DNA of 64,000 bases. It comes from Hypericum androsaemum (Eukaryota > Streptophyta > Magnoliopsida > Malpighiales > Hypericaceae). The stretch spans positions 12,954,671 to 13,018,670 of the forward strand of contig OZ023183.1 in assembly GCA_963995505.1 (NCBI GenBank), read 5' to 3'. The notes beneath the pieces were generated by a model, which did no database searches, had not been told where the DNA came from, and was given only the letters and a program-made list of their open reading frames with translations. The position numbers were made by a program, and so were the translations under genes. Positions 45,588 through 55,216 of this stretch are shown piece by piece; position 1 is the stretch's first letter; each line of letters opens with the position of its first letter.

Positions 45588-47843
45588 TCACAACAACATT
45601 TTATCCTGTTTTATGCAATGTCCACCTATGCCCATATTGAACAAGGAAGGAGTAGAAGGAAACCAAAGTATGTTTTTCAAGAATCCCCATCCCAATTTCT
45701 CCACGTTCTCAAAAATATTGGAGGCAAACAAATGCTGTGGCACATCCTTCACCATGTTAATCCAAATCGTGCCCCAAATAGCACCCAACTTGTGTACAAA
45801 TAAGCAATGGCTATCAACAAGAATTAATGCCCTCAACCAGGTACTAGCACATATCCCAGAATCGCCTTCACAGAAAATCACACTTGAGAGTGTCATTTTA
45901 GCGATCTCAAAAATAAACTTCTTTACTGCATCCAGATAATCGCCCTCATCCCGATATTCTGCTGCATAAGAATTAGTTTTAAGTGTTTCATTCAGCTCAA
46001 AAACTGGAGATTTGCAGGCAACCAATGCATGACAGAACATCACAATAACATCCAAGTTAGCCCCATTTAACCAATTTCCATCCATGGGCGGATCCTTCCC
46101 AGAACCAAACCCTTTTGTTGCTGGTTTTGGTTCTCTGCCATCACTACAAGTAGGTGGTAACTGTGGCTCACCAACTAAGTTTGTGTTTAGCTGTAGCAAA
46201 CGACACAAAACAGATTGGAGCTCTAAGGTGAAGTTACGTCCCACCCATGAGTGCAATTTACCAACTTTGTTGGCAACAACAAAGTCTCCTGGGTCCCAAC
46301 TCTGAAACACTAATCTCCACCCTTTATATTTACTCAACTCCACATGCAGTTGCTCACCTCTAGAAGTGATTATAGTATCCAATTTAATCACTGTTGCAGC
46401 TCCAATTTTATTGTTCCAATAACCACAACTCTCCTTACAAGTCAGAGAACCTTGCACATTCAGAAAAGCCTGTGATAATTCTACATCTTGCAATGGACTT
46501 TTGACAGGAAGATCAACATGAGATTGCACCCGAGCAATACCATTTTTGCGATGTTCTACGGTAGTAACTATACAATGTGCTTTACCATCATCAACATCAT
46601 CTCTAATAACATTTCGAAGGAATCTGTCATCAGTCAAGCTAAGCCTAATCTCATGAGCATCTTTCTCTTTAACAACCGTGTAGCCAATTTCAGATTCTGA
46701 AACAAAAAATTTCTCGGTACTCTCTTGGTTTTCTCTATTGAATTCGCTCAAATTCTGATCCAAAACCAAGCCACGAACCTCAAGGTCTCCGGGATCCCAA
46801 TTCTGAAACAGAAGTTTCCACACATCTCTACTTAAACAACTTCGCTCCACCTCTTTCGTCGTTCCAGAATCATCAGGCGGCTTAGATTTAACATCAAAAC
46901 CAAACTCTTTCATTGCTGGTCTTATCTTTGAAGGTTGTTGCATAACGTCATAAGACGCTTGAAAGGATGAGATCTCAGAATCTGATCTTCTTTGTTGATC
47001 ATTAACATCATCCATAACACCTTCAACGGCCTTGGACCTCACAAATCCCAAAACAGAATTTCCCACCAAACCAACGTGGTTTTCTCTTCCAAATTCACAA
47101 GAATCCTTAACAATATTACTACTTTTAGGCTCGACCAACAAGACTACATCAACATCAGAATCTTGGTCATTAACATCTTGTTTTTCCTCGGTTGATTCAC
47201 AACCCATTGATTCATCAACATTCTCGTCATCGTCCTCAAACCGCTCACACAAAGCATTGGTAAAATCATCCCAATATGCCTCTTCACTGCCGTTCAAGGC
47301 CCACGACGCAAACCACTCTTTCGCCCTACCGACCAACAAATCTGCCACTAGGCTAAATTGATAAACCTCCATAGATGGGTAAACATCGAAATACTCCTCG
47401 CAACCCTCAATCCAATCCTCCGGGTTCACGCCCGAAAATGAAGGGAGACTAGGAAAACCCAGTCGAGTCAAGAAGTGATTTACCTTGTTTTGACGAATTT
47501 CTGAGGCCCATTCGTCCAAAAACTCATCCAAGAAGTCTCGGTGTTTCTCCGGCGTGCAAACCCTGTGCTCCGGTCGCGTCGGTACCTCCAAGAACCGACC
47601 CCGACATGGTTCTGTTCCATATTTCCTACCCCAGAACCCTCGATTTCTCTCCGGTGCATTACCCCTTTCCGAAGCCTTCTGAAATTCATCAAAATGCCTT
47701 CCCCGCAGGTCTGGTTCTTCCTCAAGAATGCGAGAACGGCTCGCCAATAGAGGTGCAGACGAGTGCGGCAACCCCTGGGACGATTCCTTGAGCTGCCATC
47801 GGTGATCTTCAAAACCTCCACGAAGAACCCCAGTTTGCGACAT
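45588..47843 (-). CDS. Gag-like protein of the non-autonomous element, 751 aa
   Basis: One intact ORF. Residues 135-202 form a retrotransposon-gag domain of the Gypsy/Ty3 type (FSGVNPEDWIEGCEEYF, VGRAKEWFASW, FTNALCERF). The preceding 130 residues are basic and Arg-rich. After the gag domain comes an acidic segment and then about 500 residues that I do not recognise. A short motif is used twice (VWKLLFQNWDPGDLEV at 341-356 and GWRLVFQSWDPGDFVV at 508-523). The last 150 residues are more hydrophobic, with several Trp and Cys. There is no CCHC zinc knuckle, protease or RT. It should assemble particles that package its own RNA with enzymes supplied in trans. That the long C-terminal region is kept open in a young element suggests it matters, but its role is unknown. 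Confidence 0.85.
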   Translation of the reverse strand: MSQTGVLRGGFEDHRWQLKESSQGLPHSSAPLLASRSRILEEEPDLRGRHFDEFQKASERGNAPERNRGFWGRKYGTEPCRGRFLEVPTRPEHRVCTPEKHRDFLDEFLDEWASEIRQNKVNHFLTRLGFPSLPSFSGVNPEDWIEGCEEYFDVYPSMEVYQFSLVADLLVGRAKEWFASWALNGSEEAYWDDFTNALCERFEDDDENVDESMGCESTEEKQDVNDQDSDVDVVLLVEPKSSNIVKDSCEFGRENHVGLVGNSVLGFVRSKAVEGVMDDVNDQQRRSDSEISSFQASYDVMQQPSKIRPAMKEFGFDVKSKPPDDSGTTKEVERSCLSRDVWKLLFQNWDPGDLEVRGLVLDQNLSEFNRENQESTEKFFVSESEIGYTVVKEKDAHEIRLSLTDDRFLRNVIRDDVDDGKAHCIVTTVEHRKNGIARVQSHVDLPVKSPLQDVELSQAFLNVQGSLTCKESCGYWNNKIGAATVIKLDTIITSRGEQLHVELSKYKGWRLVFQSWDPGDFVVANKVGKLHSWVGRNFTLELQSVLCRLLQLNTNLVGEPQLPPTCSDGREPKPATKGFGSGKDPPMDGNWLNGANLDVIVMFCHALVACKSPVFELNETLKTNSYAAEYRDEGDYLDAVKKFIFEIAKMTLSSVIFCEGDSGICASTWLRALILVDSHCLFVHKLGAIWGTIWINMVKDVPQHLFASNIFENVEKLGWGFLKNILWFPSTPSLFNMGIGGHCIKQDKMLL

Positions 47844-47929
47844 CTGCTAAAGAACTTGGAATTGCTCTTTCGTGTTCTCCCAAGAAATAATCCGCCACTA
47901 AATTCCGAGAATCAATGGCTCTGATACCA

Positions 47930-48188
47930 TGTAACGTCCCTGATTAAGGGATTAGGATTCAACAACCCTAATTGATAGAAATTGGGGAAAAGAGAGATTG
48001 AGCTAGAATAAGGAAGAAGAGAAGAAACGTAACTGTTTCTATTAGGGAAATTGTCAAAATATCAGAATAGTCCCCGTAGTTTTCTATACAACTCTATTTA
48101 TACCCAACCTTATTACTTCTATTGGACCAGTCAATACAAGCCCATTCCAAATTAACTTCGCAAGGCCCACTAAGCCCAACATGTTACA
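47930..48188 (-). repeat. 5' LTR of the gag-only element
   Basis: Identical to 44960-45218. On the minus strand a TATAAATA box (48095-48102) would start transcription near 48065 toward the ORF. Confidence 0.93.
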
Positions 48189-48193
48189 TTCAG

Positions 48194-49342
48194 CTGCCCA
48201 CAGCACGTGGCAAATCACCAAATGCGGTGTATTTCCTCTATTTTTTCCTTTTTTCTAGAGCAATCCTCTCAGTTTTGAGTTTTTATTTTTTCTGATTTTA
48301 TTTATTTTGTGTTTGGGTTGATGATGTGATGTTGTTTTATTTATTCGGGGCTTGGCTACAAGTCGTTGACGCGTCCGATGTATTTTAGTTTAATCAAATT
48401 TTAAATTCGAATTTTTGGACATAACAGTGTTAAATAATTATACTTAAAATTTTGTCACCTCTTCAAAAATTTCACTCGGCTCAAAATTGGTCGAGTAGGT
48501 CGTATAACAGATGATATAAATAAATTGATAACAATTTTTTAAAATTGATAAAATTTTCTAAATAATTATTGAACTATTATTTTAGGAATGGAAGACCAAT
48601 CCAACTGATTTAAATGTTTGTTAATTGATGGTTATCTTATTAGAGAAACAGGAGAGATAAATCATTGAATTGAAGATGATTGCTGTTTGAGCCGTGAGAT
48701 TGGGCCAATTTTACTTTTTCGTTTTCTTCATTTAATTTGAGAAAATTAGAAATAATTTGTATTTCGCCATTTAACAGTAAAATGAAATAATTTATTTGGG
48801 GGTTTAGGGTTTTAGAAATTCAAGTTTTCTTGGAGCTGAGATTAACAATGGTGCTTGATGGAATGAGGGTGGTGCTTGAAGGTTGAGAGAGGGGTGGAGG
48901 AAGAAGAAGAAGAAGAGGACTAGAGGAGGGAGTATTTTAGTTATTTAAAAGAGGGGTTTTTTTTAAAATACAAACAAATAAGTGATTGAAATAAATATTT
49001 TATTACATGCCACTCAGCACCGAAATGATGCCGTTTCTAGGTTCGGAGTGATTTTTGGGTCGGGACCCCTTCTCGAGCCTCTAGCGCAAAAAAAAGCGAA
49101 ACAACAAGTAACAAAAATATCGTTTCTATATCTCAGGATCACATCGCAAAATCTGCGAAGTCACAGGTACCATAAATGAAGTTTCCCAAGAAAATTTTGA
49201 TGTTCTTGGTTCCATACCACTAGGTTGATGAACTCTTGGTCGGTGGCTTACGAAATGCGAAAAAGCTATTAACCGAGTAAAAAACAGTCGTCCAAACAAG
49301 TACAAAACCGAAAGTCCATCACCAGACGACAAACTTATTCTG
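48194..49342. other. Intergenic, promoter side of the p24 gene
   Basis: AT-rich sequence with a GAA microsatellite (about 48899-48918). The last few hundred bases should hold the promoter and 5' UTR of the p24-delta gene. No other gene is seen. Confidence 0.4.
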
Positions 49343-52300
49343 ATGATTTCCGGGAGGCAACGCACACGATCGCCAATCCCGGCGCTGCTCCTGATCTTAT
49401 CCCTCGCGGCGACCGGTCGTCTAGTCCAAGCCGTGTGGTTCAGGATCCCCGCCTCGGGGACCAAGTGCATCTCCGAGGAGATCCAGGCGAACGTCGTCGT
49501 TCTGGCAGACTACTACGTGGTCAACGACGAGCAACCCGTCACCAACCTCCCTGTCTCCGTCAAGGTCTCTTTCTCTCCCCCTATATTTTCCCGCCGACTT
49601 CAAACTGTTACGGCTAGGGTTTATTTAAATCTTGAACCCTAATTTGGTCGGCTAATTAAGTGTCGATTTTGTTTCCTTTTCCTATGGGGACTTGTGGTTA
49701 CTTATAGGCGGCTAATTCCTAATCCAACTCGGAGACTCGTTCCTTTCCCTAAACGCGAGGAATCAGCTTCTCCCCTCCGCGCTCGTCTCTTTTCTTTAAT
49801 TTCTTGCGGACAAAATAAGGCTCGTCGTCATCACGATGGCTGGTGTTTCAGAAGACACTCAAAACGCCGTCGTCCGGCAGTTACGATCGCAGTTGCGGGT
49901 TCCGAGCGGGCTGATTTTCCAGCCCAGTGATGAGTACGTGTTCACGATGCTCGTGAACCGAATACGTGGCCGGCGTTACAATGCGTTCGTTTTCGACTGT
50001 GATCTGTACGGGAAGGAGGAGCCCTGGCAGATATGGGACCGGTTCTGGCCTATGTATGCCGGGATGTTTTCCGGTATCTCCGAGGGGGAACAGGACCTCT
50101 ACTTTTTTACCAAGTTGAAGAGGAGACATCCAACTAATGTCAGGTTGGAGAGAACTGTGGGGTCGGGTACTTGGTATGGGTCAAATCCTGGGATCAAAAT
50201 TGCTTTCGGGGATGGTTTCGGTACAATGAAGATGTTCTCTTACAAGAACCCGACGTCTAACCAGAACGGTCGGTGGATTATGCATGAGTTCAGCTTGCCC
50301 GTCAAAGATGACAGTTGGGCGATCTGTCGGATTAGGAAAAAAGCTTCCAAAGAAAGGGAGGTGCCTTCAGGAGGAGTTGTTAAGAACAACACGACACCCT
50401 CCGAGCTCCTTGACCAGATACAAAGAGATAGCATGGAGTTACCTTCCGAAGGAGTTAAGAACAACACGACACCATCGGAGCTCCTTGGCCAGATACAAAG
50501 AGATAGCACGGAGGTACCTTCCGAAGGAGTTAAGAACAACACGACACCGCCGGAGCTCCTTGACCAGATACAAAGAGATAGCTTGGAGTTATTCGCACTA
50601 CACCCTGGCATACATAAAACAGACTCGGGTGAAGGGCGCAATGGAGAGGAAGTGGAGATTCAACCCTCGTTGACTAACGTAGATTGTGTTGATACGACAC
50701 TGCGTCTATAGGCATTAATTCATGATGCCTGGCTTGTCAGTTTGCAAGCTGTTTTGATACAATGCTGCATCTTTAGGCATGACGCAGCAACTTATTCTTT
50801 CCATATACTGTCTTTAGGTTCTTGATTTGTATAGCTTCTATTGGAAGATATTTTGCAAATTTACCTTGTTCATACTATTTGTGATTCCATACACTATGAG
50901 AATGCTCGAAAAGCTTCCCATGCAATCTTTGGACAACTCCATTTTTTTTCCGAACACACAGTATGGTCCCTTGCTCAATTAATTTGTTGGAGCTTTGGGG
51001 TGCCTGTCCTTTTTTCAATTGGTTTGTGCTGGTCAATTAGAAAAATATACTTGTGTTAGTTGTTTGATTGATATCTTGTTGGAGACAGGATAATGTAAAA
51101 CTTGATGAATGATGGATGATATGTTAGTTAGGAATTGGAGAATGATTTGCTTGCCACAATAGAAAGGGGGGGCCAGTTGAATCTGAGGATCTTCCACTTG
51201 CGAAAGAGAACATTTTCTGCATATTGCTATTCTGACACAATCCTATAGTATTTAGTCCTGCGGGAAAATGTGGGATTAATATCTCATAGCCTTATTCTTA
51301 TTAATTGCACATTTTTGGCTTATAATTGTGAAAAGCATGTCAAGTTAATGTTCATATGTCATTCGGAGAATGTGACAACTTAGTGAGGTTTCCTCAAAAT
51401 TGTGGATGTGTCATTAAGCCTACTTGAATTCTTTTTAATCATTTAGATTAATTGGAAAGGATGTTGAGCACCAAGATCAACTCGTTCCTTATTCCTCCAA
51501 AAAGAAAACTTGTTTCTTAGTGTCCCTGCTGCTTTAGTTCTTTGTAATAGCATATGACTTTTGTGCTGAATGGCCTTCAATAAACAGCATGGTAGTTTTG
51601 TTATCTGCTTGTTCTTGTGCTGTGATTGCTGAGCTTTTTGTGGCAAGCAATGGGGCTTTCTCTCTCCATATTTTCTCCAAATATTGATGTACTGCTTTTT
51701 CTTACCCCTTTTTTTCATTTGCTTCCCTGTTAGATGATGCGAAAATAGGGAGGTTAATCACATTAGGAGGACTCGTGGGAGGCCTAGAGGAAATTGGTTT
51801 TTTGAGTATTTGGATATTTCTGAAGGACCATATGAAGGGCATGTTAGGAACCGTATATCCAACCCCATCTGATGAGATTACGCTCTGTTGTTATTGTTGT
51901 TGTTTGTTTCTCCCGATCAGTTGTAGGGCTTACCGATCCATCCTTCTCAAATCAGCAGCTCACCTTACCTATATTTTCCTCTGTTGTTTGCACGAGAACA
52001 CGCTACGTTTTGACTCTTTTTTTCCTTTGTGACAATCCCATGATTTTTCACCACCACCTATATTTTTAGTAAAGAAATCTTGCTTTTCACCGTCGTAGAT
52101 GACTAGAATGTGATTGTGCAGCACCATGAGGTTTCATGTTTTACTTGAAGGCTTAATATCTACTTGTCTAGGTTACATCGCCCTACGGGAACAATCTTTA
52201 CCATCAAGAAAATGTGACCCATGGTCAATTTGCATTTACAACGGCTGAGGGTGGTAATTACTTGGCTTGTTTCTGGCATGATGGTCCTCCTCACCAACAA

Positions 52301-52873
52301 GCCACGCCAGCGACGCTGAGCTTAGAATGGCGAACTGGAATTGCTGCTAAGGACTGGGACTCGGTGGCCAGGAAAGAAAAGATTGAGGTACGCGTCTCTT
52401 TCATGCTCCATCAACTCAGCGATCTGTTCCTGCCATTCAATACCTTTTTCGGCCCATTTAATGTCTTTGTCTGCCCGATGCGAAATTTTCTTATAAATTT
52501 TTAAGCCGTATCCATCAACTTGTAGGGTGTTGAACTCGAACTGAGGAAACTTGAAGGAGCAGTTGAAGCAATTCATAATAACTTGATCTATCTAAAAGAA
52601 AGGTACGAGCCCCCATCGCTCTGTGTAGCAGCCGGAGGTTGCTGATATCTTCAGTTCGCTGCATCCACCGTTGCCAGTGTCCTCTCATCTTCGATCTAAC
52701 TTCCTTTCCACTGTTTACCTACCCACAGGGAGGCACAGATGAGGGAAGTCAACGAAACAACCAACTCCAGAGTCGCCTGGTACAGCATTATGTCCATCGG
52801 TGTCTGCATCGGGGCTTCCGTCGTGCAGCTTGTTCACTTGAAGCGTTACTTTCAGAAGAAAAGGCTGATATAA
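49343..52873 (+). CDS. p24-delta family (TMED/emp24) ER-Golgi cargo receptor, 4 exons
   Basis: Exons are 49343-49564, 52172-52387, 52526-52602 and 52729-52873, with GT-AG introns and consistent phase, giving 219 residues. A signal peptide (1-30) is followed by a GOLD domain. Its conserved cysteine pair is C42 and the Cys in YLACFWHD, and it has [11 protein letters not shown] across the exon 1/2 junction. A coiled coil ([16 protein letters not shown]), one membrane span ([17 protein letters not shown]) and the tail YFQKKRLI complete it. The tail has the dilysine COPI retrieval signal and the aromatic residue used for COPII export, the delta-subclass mark. Such proteins cycle between ER and Golgi, helping to sort cargo such as GPI-anchored proteins. 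Length and domains are complete. Intron 1 (2.6 kb) contains a separate NAC gene. Confidence 0.93.
49836..50711 (+). CDS. Intronless NAC-domain protein nested in the p24 intron
   Basis: This 291-residue ORF lies wholly within intron 1 of the p24-delta gene, on the same strand. The NAC domain spans residues 20-170. Subdomain A is diverged ([15 protein letters not shown]), B reads [16 protein letters not shown] has [11 protein letters not shown] and [12 protein letters not shown] has [20 protein letters not shown] and E has [10 protein letters not shown]. Typical NAC genes have two introns in this domain; none is present here, which suggests a retrocopy or a member of an intron-poor lineage. After the domain come three near-perfect 25-residue repeats (around [18 protein letters not shown]) coded by 75-bp DNA repeats at about 50379-50600. 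The C terminus has no known activation motif. Expression would need its own promoter within the intron. Diverged subdomain A makes DNA binding uncertain. Confidence 0.82.
   Translation: MAGVSEDTQNAVVRQLRSQLRVPSGLIFQPSDEYVFTMLVNRIRGRRYNAFVFDCDLYGKEEPWQIWDRFWPMYAGMFSGISEGEQDLYFFTKLKRRHPTNVRLERTVGSGTWYGSNPGIKIAFGDGFGTMKMFSYKNPTSNQNGRWIMHEFSLPVKDDSWAICRIRKKASKEREVPSGGVVKNNTTPSELLDQIQRDSMELPSEGVKNNTTPSELLGQIQRDSTEVPSEGVKNNTTPPELLDQIQRDSLELFALHPGIHKTDSGEGRNGEEVEIQPSLTNVDCVDTTLRL
50712..52171. other. Remainder of p24 intron 1
   Basis: T-rich intron sequence after the NAC gene. Short open frames are present but none has a recognisable product. It contains any 3' UTR of the NAC gene and the acceptor of p24 exon 2 (CTAG at 52168-52171). 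Confidence 0.45.
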
Positions 52874-53400
52874 ACTACCCTCCCGATCTTCGGTCAACGA
52901 AGATCCCGCCTTGAATACTGATATCACCTTTGTGTTCTCCTTTAAACATCACCTTGTTGTTTGGAGGTAGCATCGTGTATGTTAACCTGAGCAAATCTCG
53001 CCGTCTCCAACCCAGTAGCCTGTAAATGTCGGTGATTGCCATAGGTTGTCTATTATGAATTGGGATCTGCTCCTTTTTTCTTTTTGATTTTGGTTTCATG
53101 GTTCTTTTATACTTGGTTGGATTGAAAGAGAATGAATTCCCTAGTCTTGTTTGGGTTTCATCAGTTTGTTAGTAGCTAGAATTTTTTCTGAAGTACAATC
53201 CTTCCATACATCGGAAAGTGTATATTATCTTATCTGCGCTGAAACGCTTTTTTTTAATAACTGGTACACGTACACGGCCGCGAGCAAAGGTTTTTTCAGA
53301 AATTAATAAGGGGATAGTTTTGGTGATATTATTAGTAAGAGAATGGAACGGCTTCCCCTCAAAAAGTTTTTTGATAAGTAAAATATTTTTACAAAACTAT
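52874..53400. other. 3' flank of the p24 gene
   Basis: Holds the presumed 3' UTR of the p24-delta gene. No other gene seen. Confidence 0.4.
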
Positions 53401-53417
53401 TATCACTTCAAATGTAT

Positions 53418-53514
53418 TTTTTCACAAGCAGAACTTTTTGTTGCAATCAAGTTTGAATCATAGTCACCTATCACCACAACATTACGTTATACTATTAGAG
53501 CAAGTACTGATTGG
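53418..53514 (-). mobile_element. SINE with 17-bp target duplication
   Basis: A 97-bp minus-strand insert is flanked by TATCACTTCAAATGTAT (53401-53417) and TATCACTTCACATGTAT (53515-53531), one mismatch in 17. It starts CCAATCAGTACTTGCTC, has box A TAGTATAACG and a weak box B (GATTCAAAC), and ends GTGAAAAA. The head is shared with the SINE at 41214-41315. Confidence 0.75.
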
Positions 53515-53753
53515 TATCACTTCACATGTATATCATTATTATGAAATCTCCGAAGTCGGTCCGCAGCCAGTTCAGGCCCCTCGTACAATCACCGAACACG
53601 AGATCTATTAGTTGAGCTAGAACGAGAATCTTTTTGGAGAACTTAACACTATCGGGCCGGTGATTTTGCCGGGCCCAGGAAGTGGCCCATCAAATCTATC
53701 ACGCCACCGCGAGAGCTGCCCCGAGACAAAAACGCAAGAGGAAAGCCAGACGA

Positions 53754-55216
53754 ATGGCCACGGCGGCGTCGTTTAAGCTGCTACTCCCCGGCGGGAGAAG
53801 AAGCTCCAGGTGGTCAGTCGCCCGGTGCTCGTCCTCCTCCTCCTTGTCTAGTGGGCCGAGGAAGCTGGCGCTGTACTCGAAGCCCGGGTGCTGCTTGTGT
53901 GATGGGCTGAAAGAGAAGCTGGAGGCCGCGTTCTCGCTGCCCGGGCCCAATCCCCTCGACGACGTCGTCTTGCAGGTCAGGGACATCACCACCAACCCCG
54001 ATTGGGAGAAGGCCTTCCAGTACGAGATCCCCGTCTTGGCTAAGGTCTTCCCCGATGGCTCCGAGGTCTCTCCCCCTCTTTTCTTCTCTCTTTTCTATTT
54101 TAATTTTGTTTGACGAAAATACCCTTGCACTTTCGTGCTACTGTGTGTGGACTAGTGTTTATTATTCGCAAGTCAGGAATAGGAATTCCTTTTCTCATGT
54201 GATGATTAGTGATAGGGACTGGTGCGATGCTCGTTTTTACGGCGGTAGGGTTTTAACGAGGCTGGCGGTTGCAAACATCGAAAGAGGGAATTTTACAGTA
54301 CTTAGGCTGTAAATATTACACTTAATAAACTTTACTTATAAAAAAAAGTGATGATGCTCGCATTGGTTATGGGTGAAGTATCGCCAGGAATTGGAATCCC
54401 TTTTCTCATGTGATGATCAGTGATGTCGTTGGGCGTTCGCCACCTCCTTCGACTAGTATATCACTTGGTGTTTGATGGTATTCGAACTATTGAATGGTGT
54501 TCCGAGGATGCAAGTGCTTCTTGATACAAAGTATGCAAGTGGTTCAGGGAGGAGGGAAGAAGGTGTATTTGTATGGAGTCATATCCTGGGTAATGTTTGC
54601 AAAGATAATGCAAGCTCGGATTTGACATCCCGCCCAATGCTAATATTTCTGGGGTCTGTTACGTGTAGTTTAATTCTGATTTTGGATGAACTTATTTTGG
54701 TATGAATGTGAGTGGCGTGACCATGAACGTGAAGTATGGTCGGGAAACAAAGTTGCATATCCCGCTACGTATTCATCTCTGTGGTGCCGCCTTTTTGTTT
54801 ATCTGATCATCAGGCGTGATACATGATCGACAGTCATTTCTCAAGTTGCTAAGTGATGGTTTCAGTATTTTCCGGGCTTGCATTTGAGTAAGCCGCTGTA
54901 ATCTGTGACATCCTGGTGGAAATCAAATGATTCAACTTTACTAGAACAACAATCCAGTGGCTGATATTGCAAAGTGTATCCTTTATTATGGCAGTTGAAA
55001 AGCTACCTGCTAGTCACTCAAGGTGCAACCATTTGGGAGGCTACAAGTGGAGCACTTTATCAATTTTTGGATAGATAGGATATGCCATACAGCTTGCTTT
55101 TTGACAATGGTGTCTAAAAACAATGCTATCTCTTTCAGGAAATTTTACCTAGACTATCTCCTCGGCTCGGAGTGGAGCTCGTTCAGAAGAAGATAGCTGC
55201 TGCTTGGACTCAGTAA
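53754..55216 (+). CDS. Glutaredoxin-like (DUF836/C5orf63-type) protein, 2 exons, probably plastid or mitochondrial
   Basis: Exons are 53754-54065 and 55139-55216 (GT-AG, phase 0), giving 129 residues. The N-terminal 30 residues are Ser/Arg-rich with few acids, as in organelle transit peptides. The mature part has a thioredoxin-fold start (LALYSKPGCCLCDGLKEKL) with the redox pair C46-x2-C49, then VRDITTNPDWEKAFQYEIPV with the cis-Pro of the fold, and ends LSPRLGVELVQKKIAAAWTQ. This is the length and layout of the plant glutaredoxin-like family related to C5orf63. The activity is presumably a dithiol exchange, but the substrate is not known. An in-frame ATG at 53682 would add 24 residues; I prefer 53754 because MATAASF begins a typical transit peptide. 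The intron carries a LINE tail and a 40-bp direct repeat. Confidence 0.85.
54174..54424. repeat. 40-bp direct repeat flanking a LINE tail in the intron
   Basis: The copies at 54174-54213 and 54385-54424 match at 37 of 40 positions (both contain TTTTCTCATGTGATGAT). Between them lies a short LINE 3' fragment (about 54207-54347: CGAAAGAGGGAATTT, then CTTATAAAAAAA). It is flanked by GTGATGAT at 54199-54206 and 54348-54355, which may be its target duplication. Confidence 0.6.

Larger units (their letters stand above)
44960..48188 (-). mobile_element. Young non-autonomous LTR retrotransposon with one gag-like ORF (TR-GAG type)
   Basis: The element is 3229 bp with two 259-bp LTRs (44960-45218 and 47930-48188) that I read as identical base for base. 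It is flanked by the 5-bp duplication TTCAG (44955-44959 and 48189-48193). The minus-strand orientation is set by a perfect tRNA-Met primer site TGGTATCAGAGCCA (47916-47929) after the 5' LTR and a polypurine tract GAAGGGAGGGCA before the 3' LTR. The only coding content is one 751-codon ORF; protease, integrase and RT are absent. Identical LTRs and an intact ORF mean a recent insertion, mobilised in trans by an autonomous relative. Confidence 0.93.

Noticed and set aside
49694..49930. Frame overlapping the NAC start in another phase
   Set aside because: It is a shadow of the NAC gene leader and has no family match.
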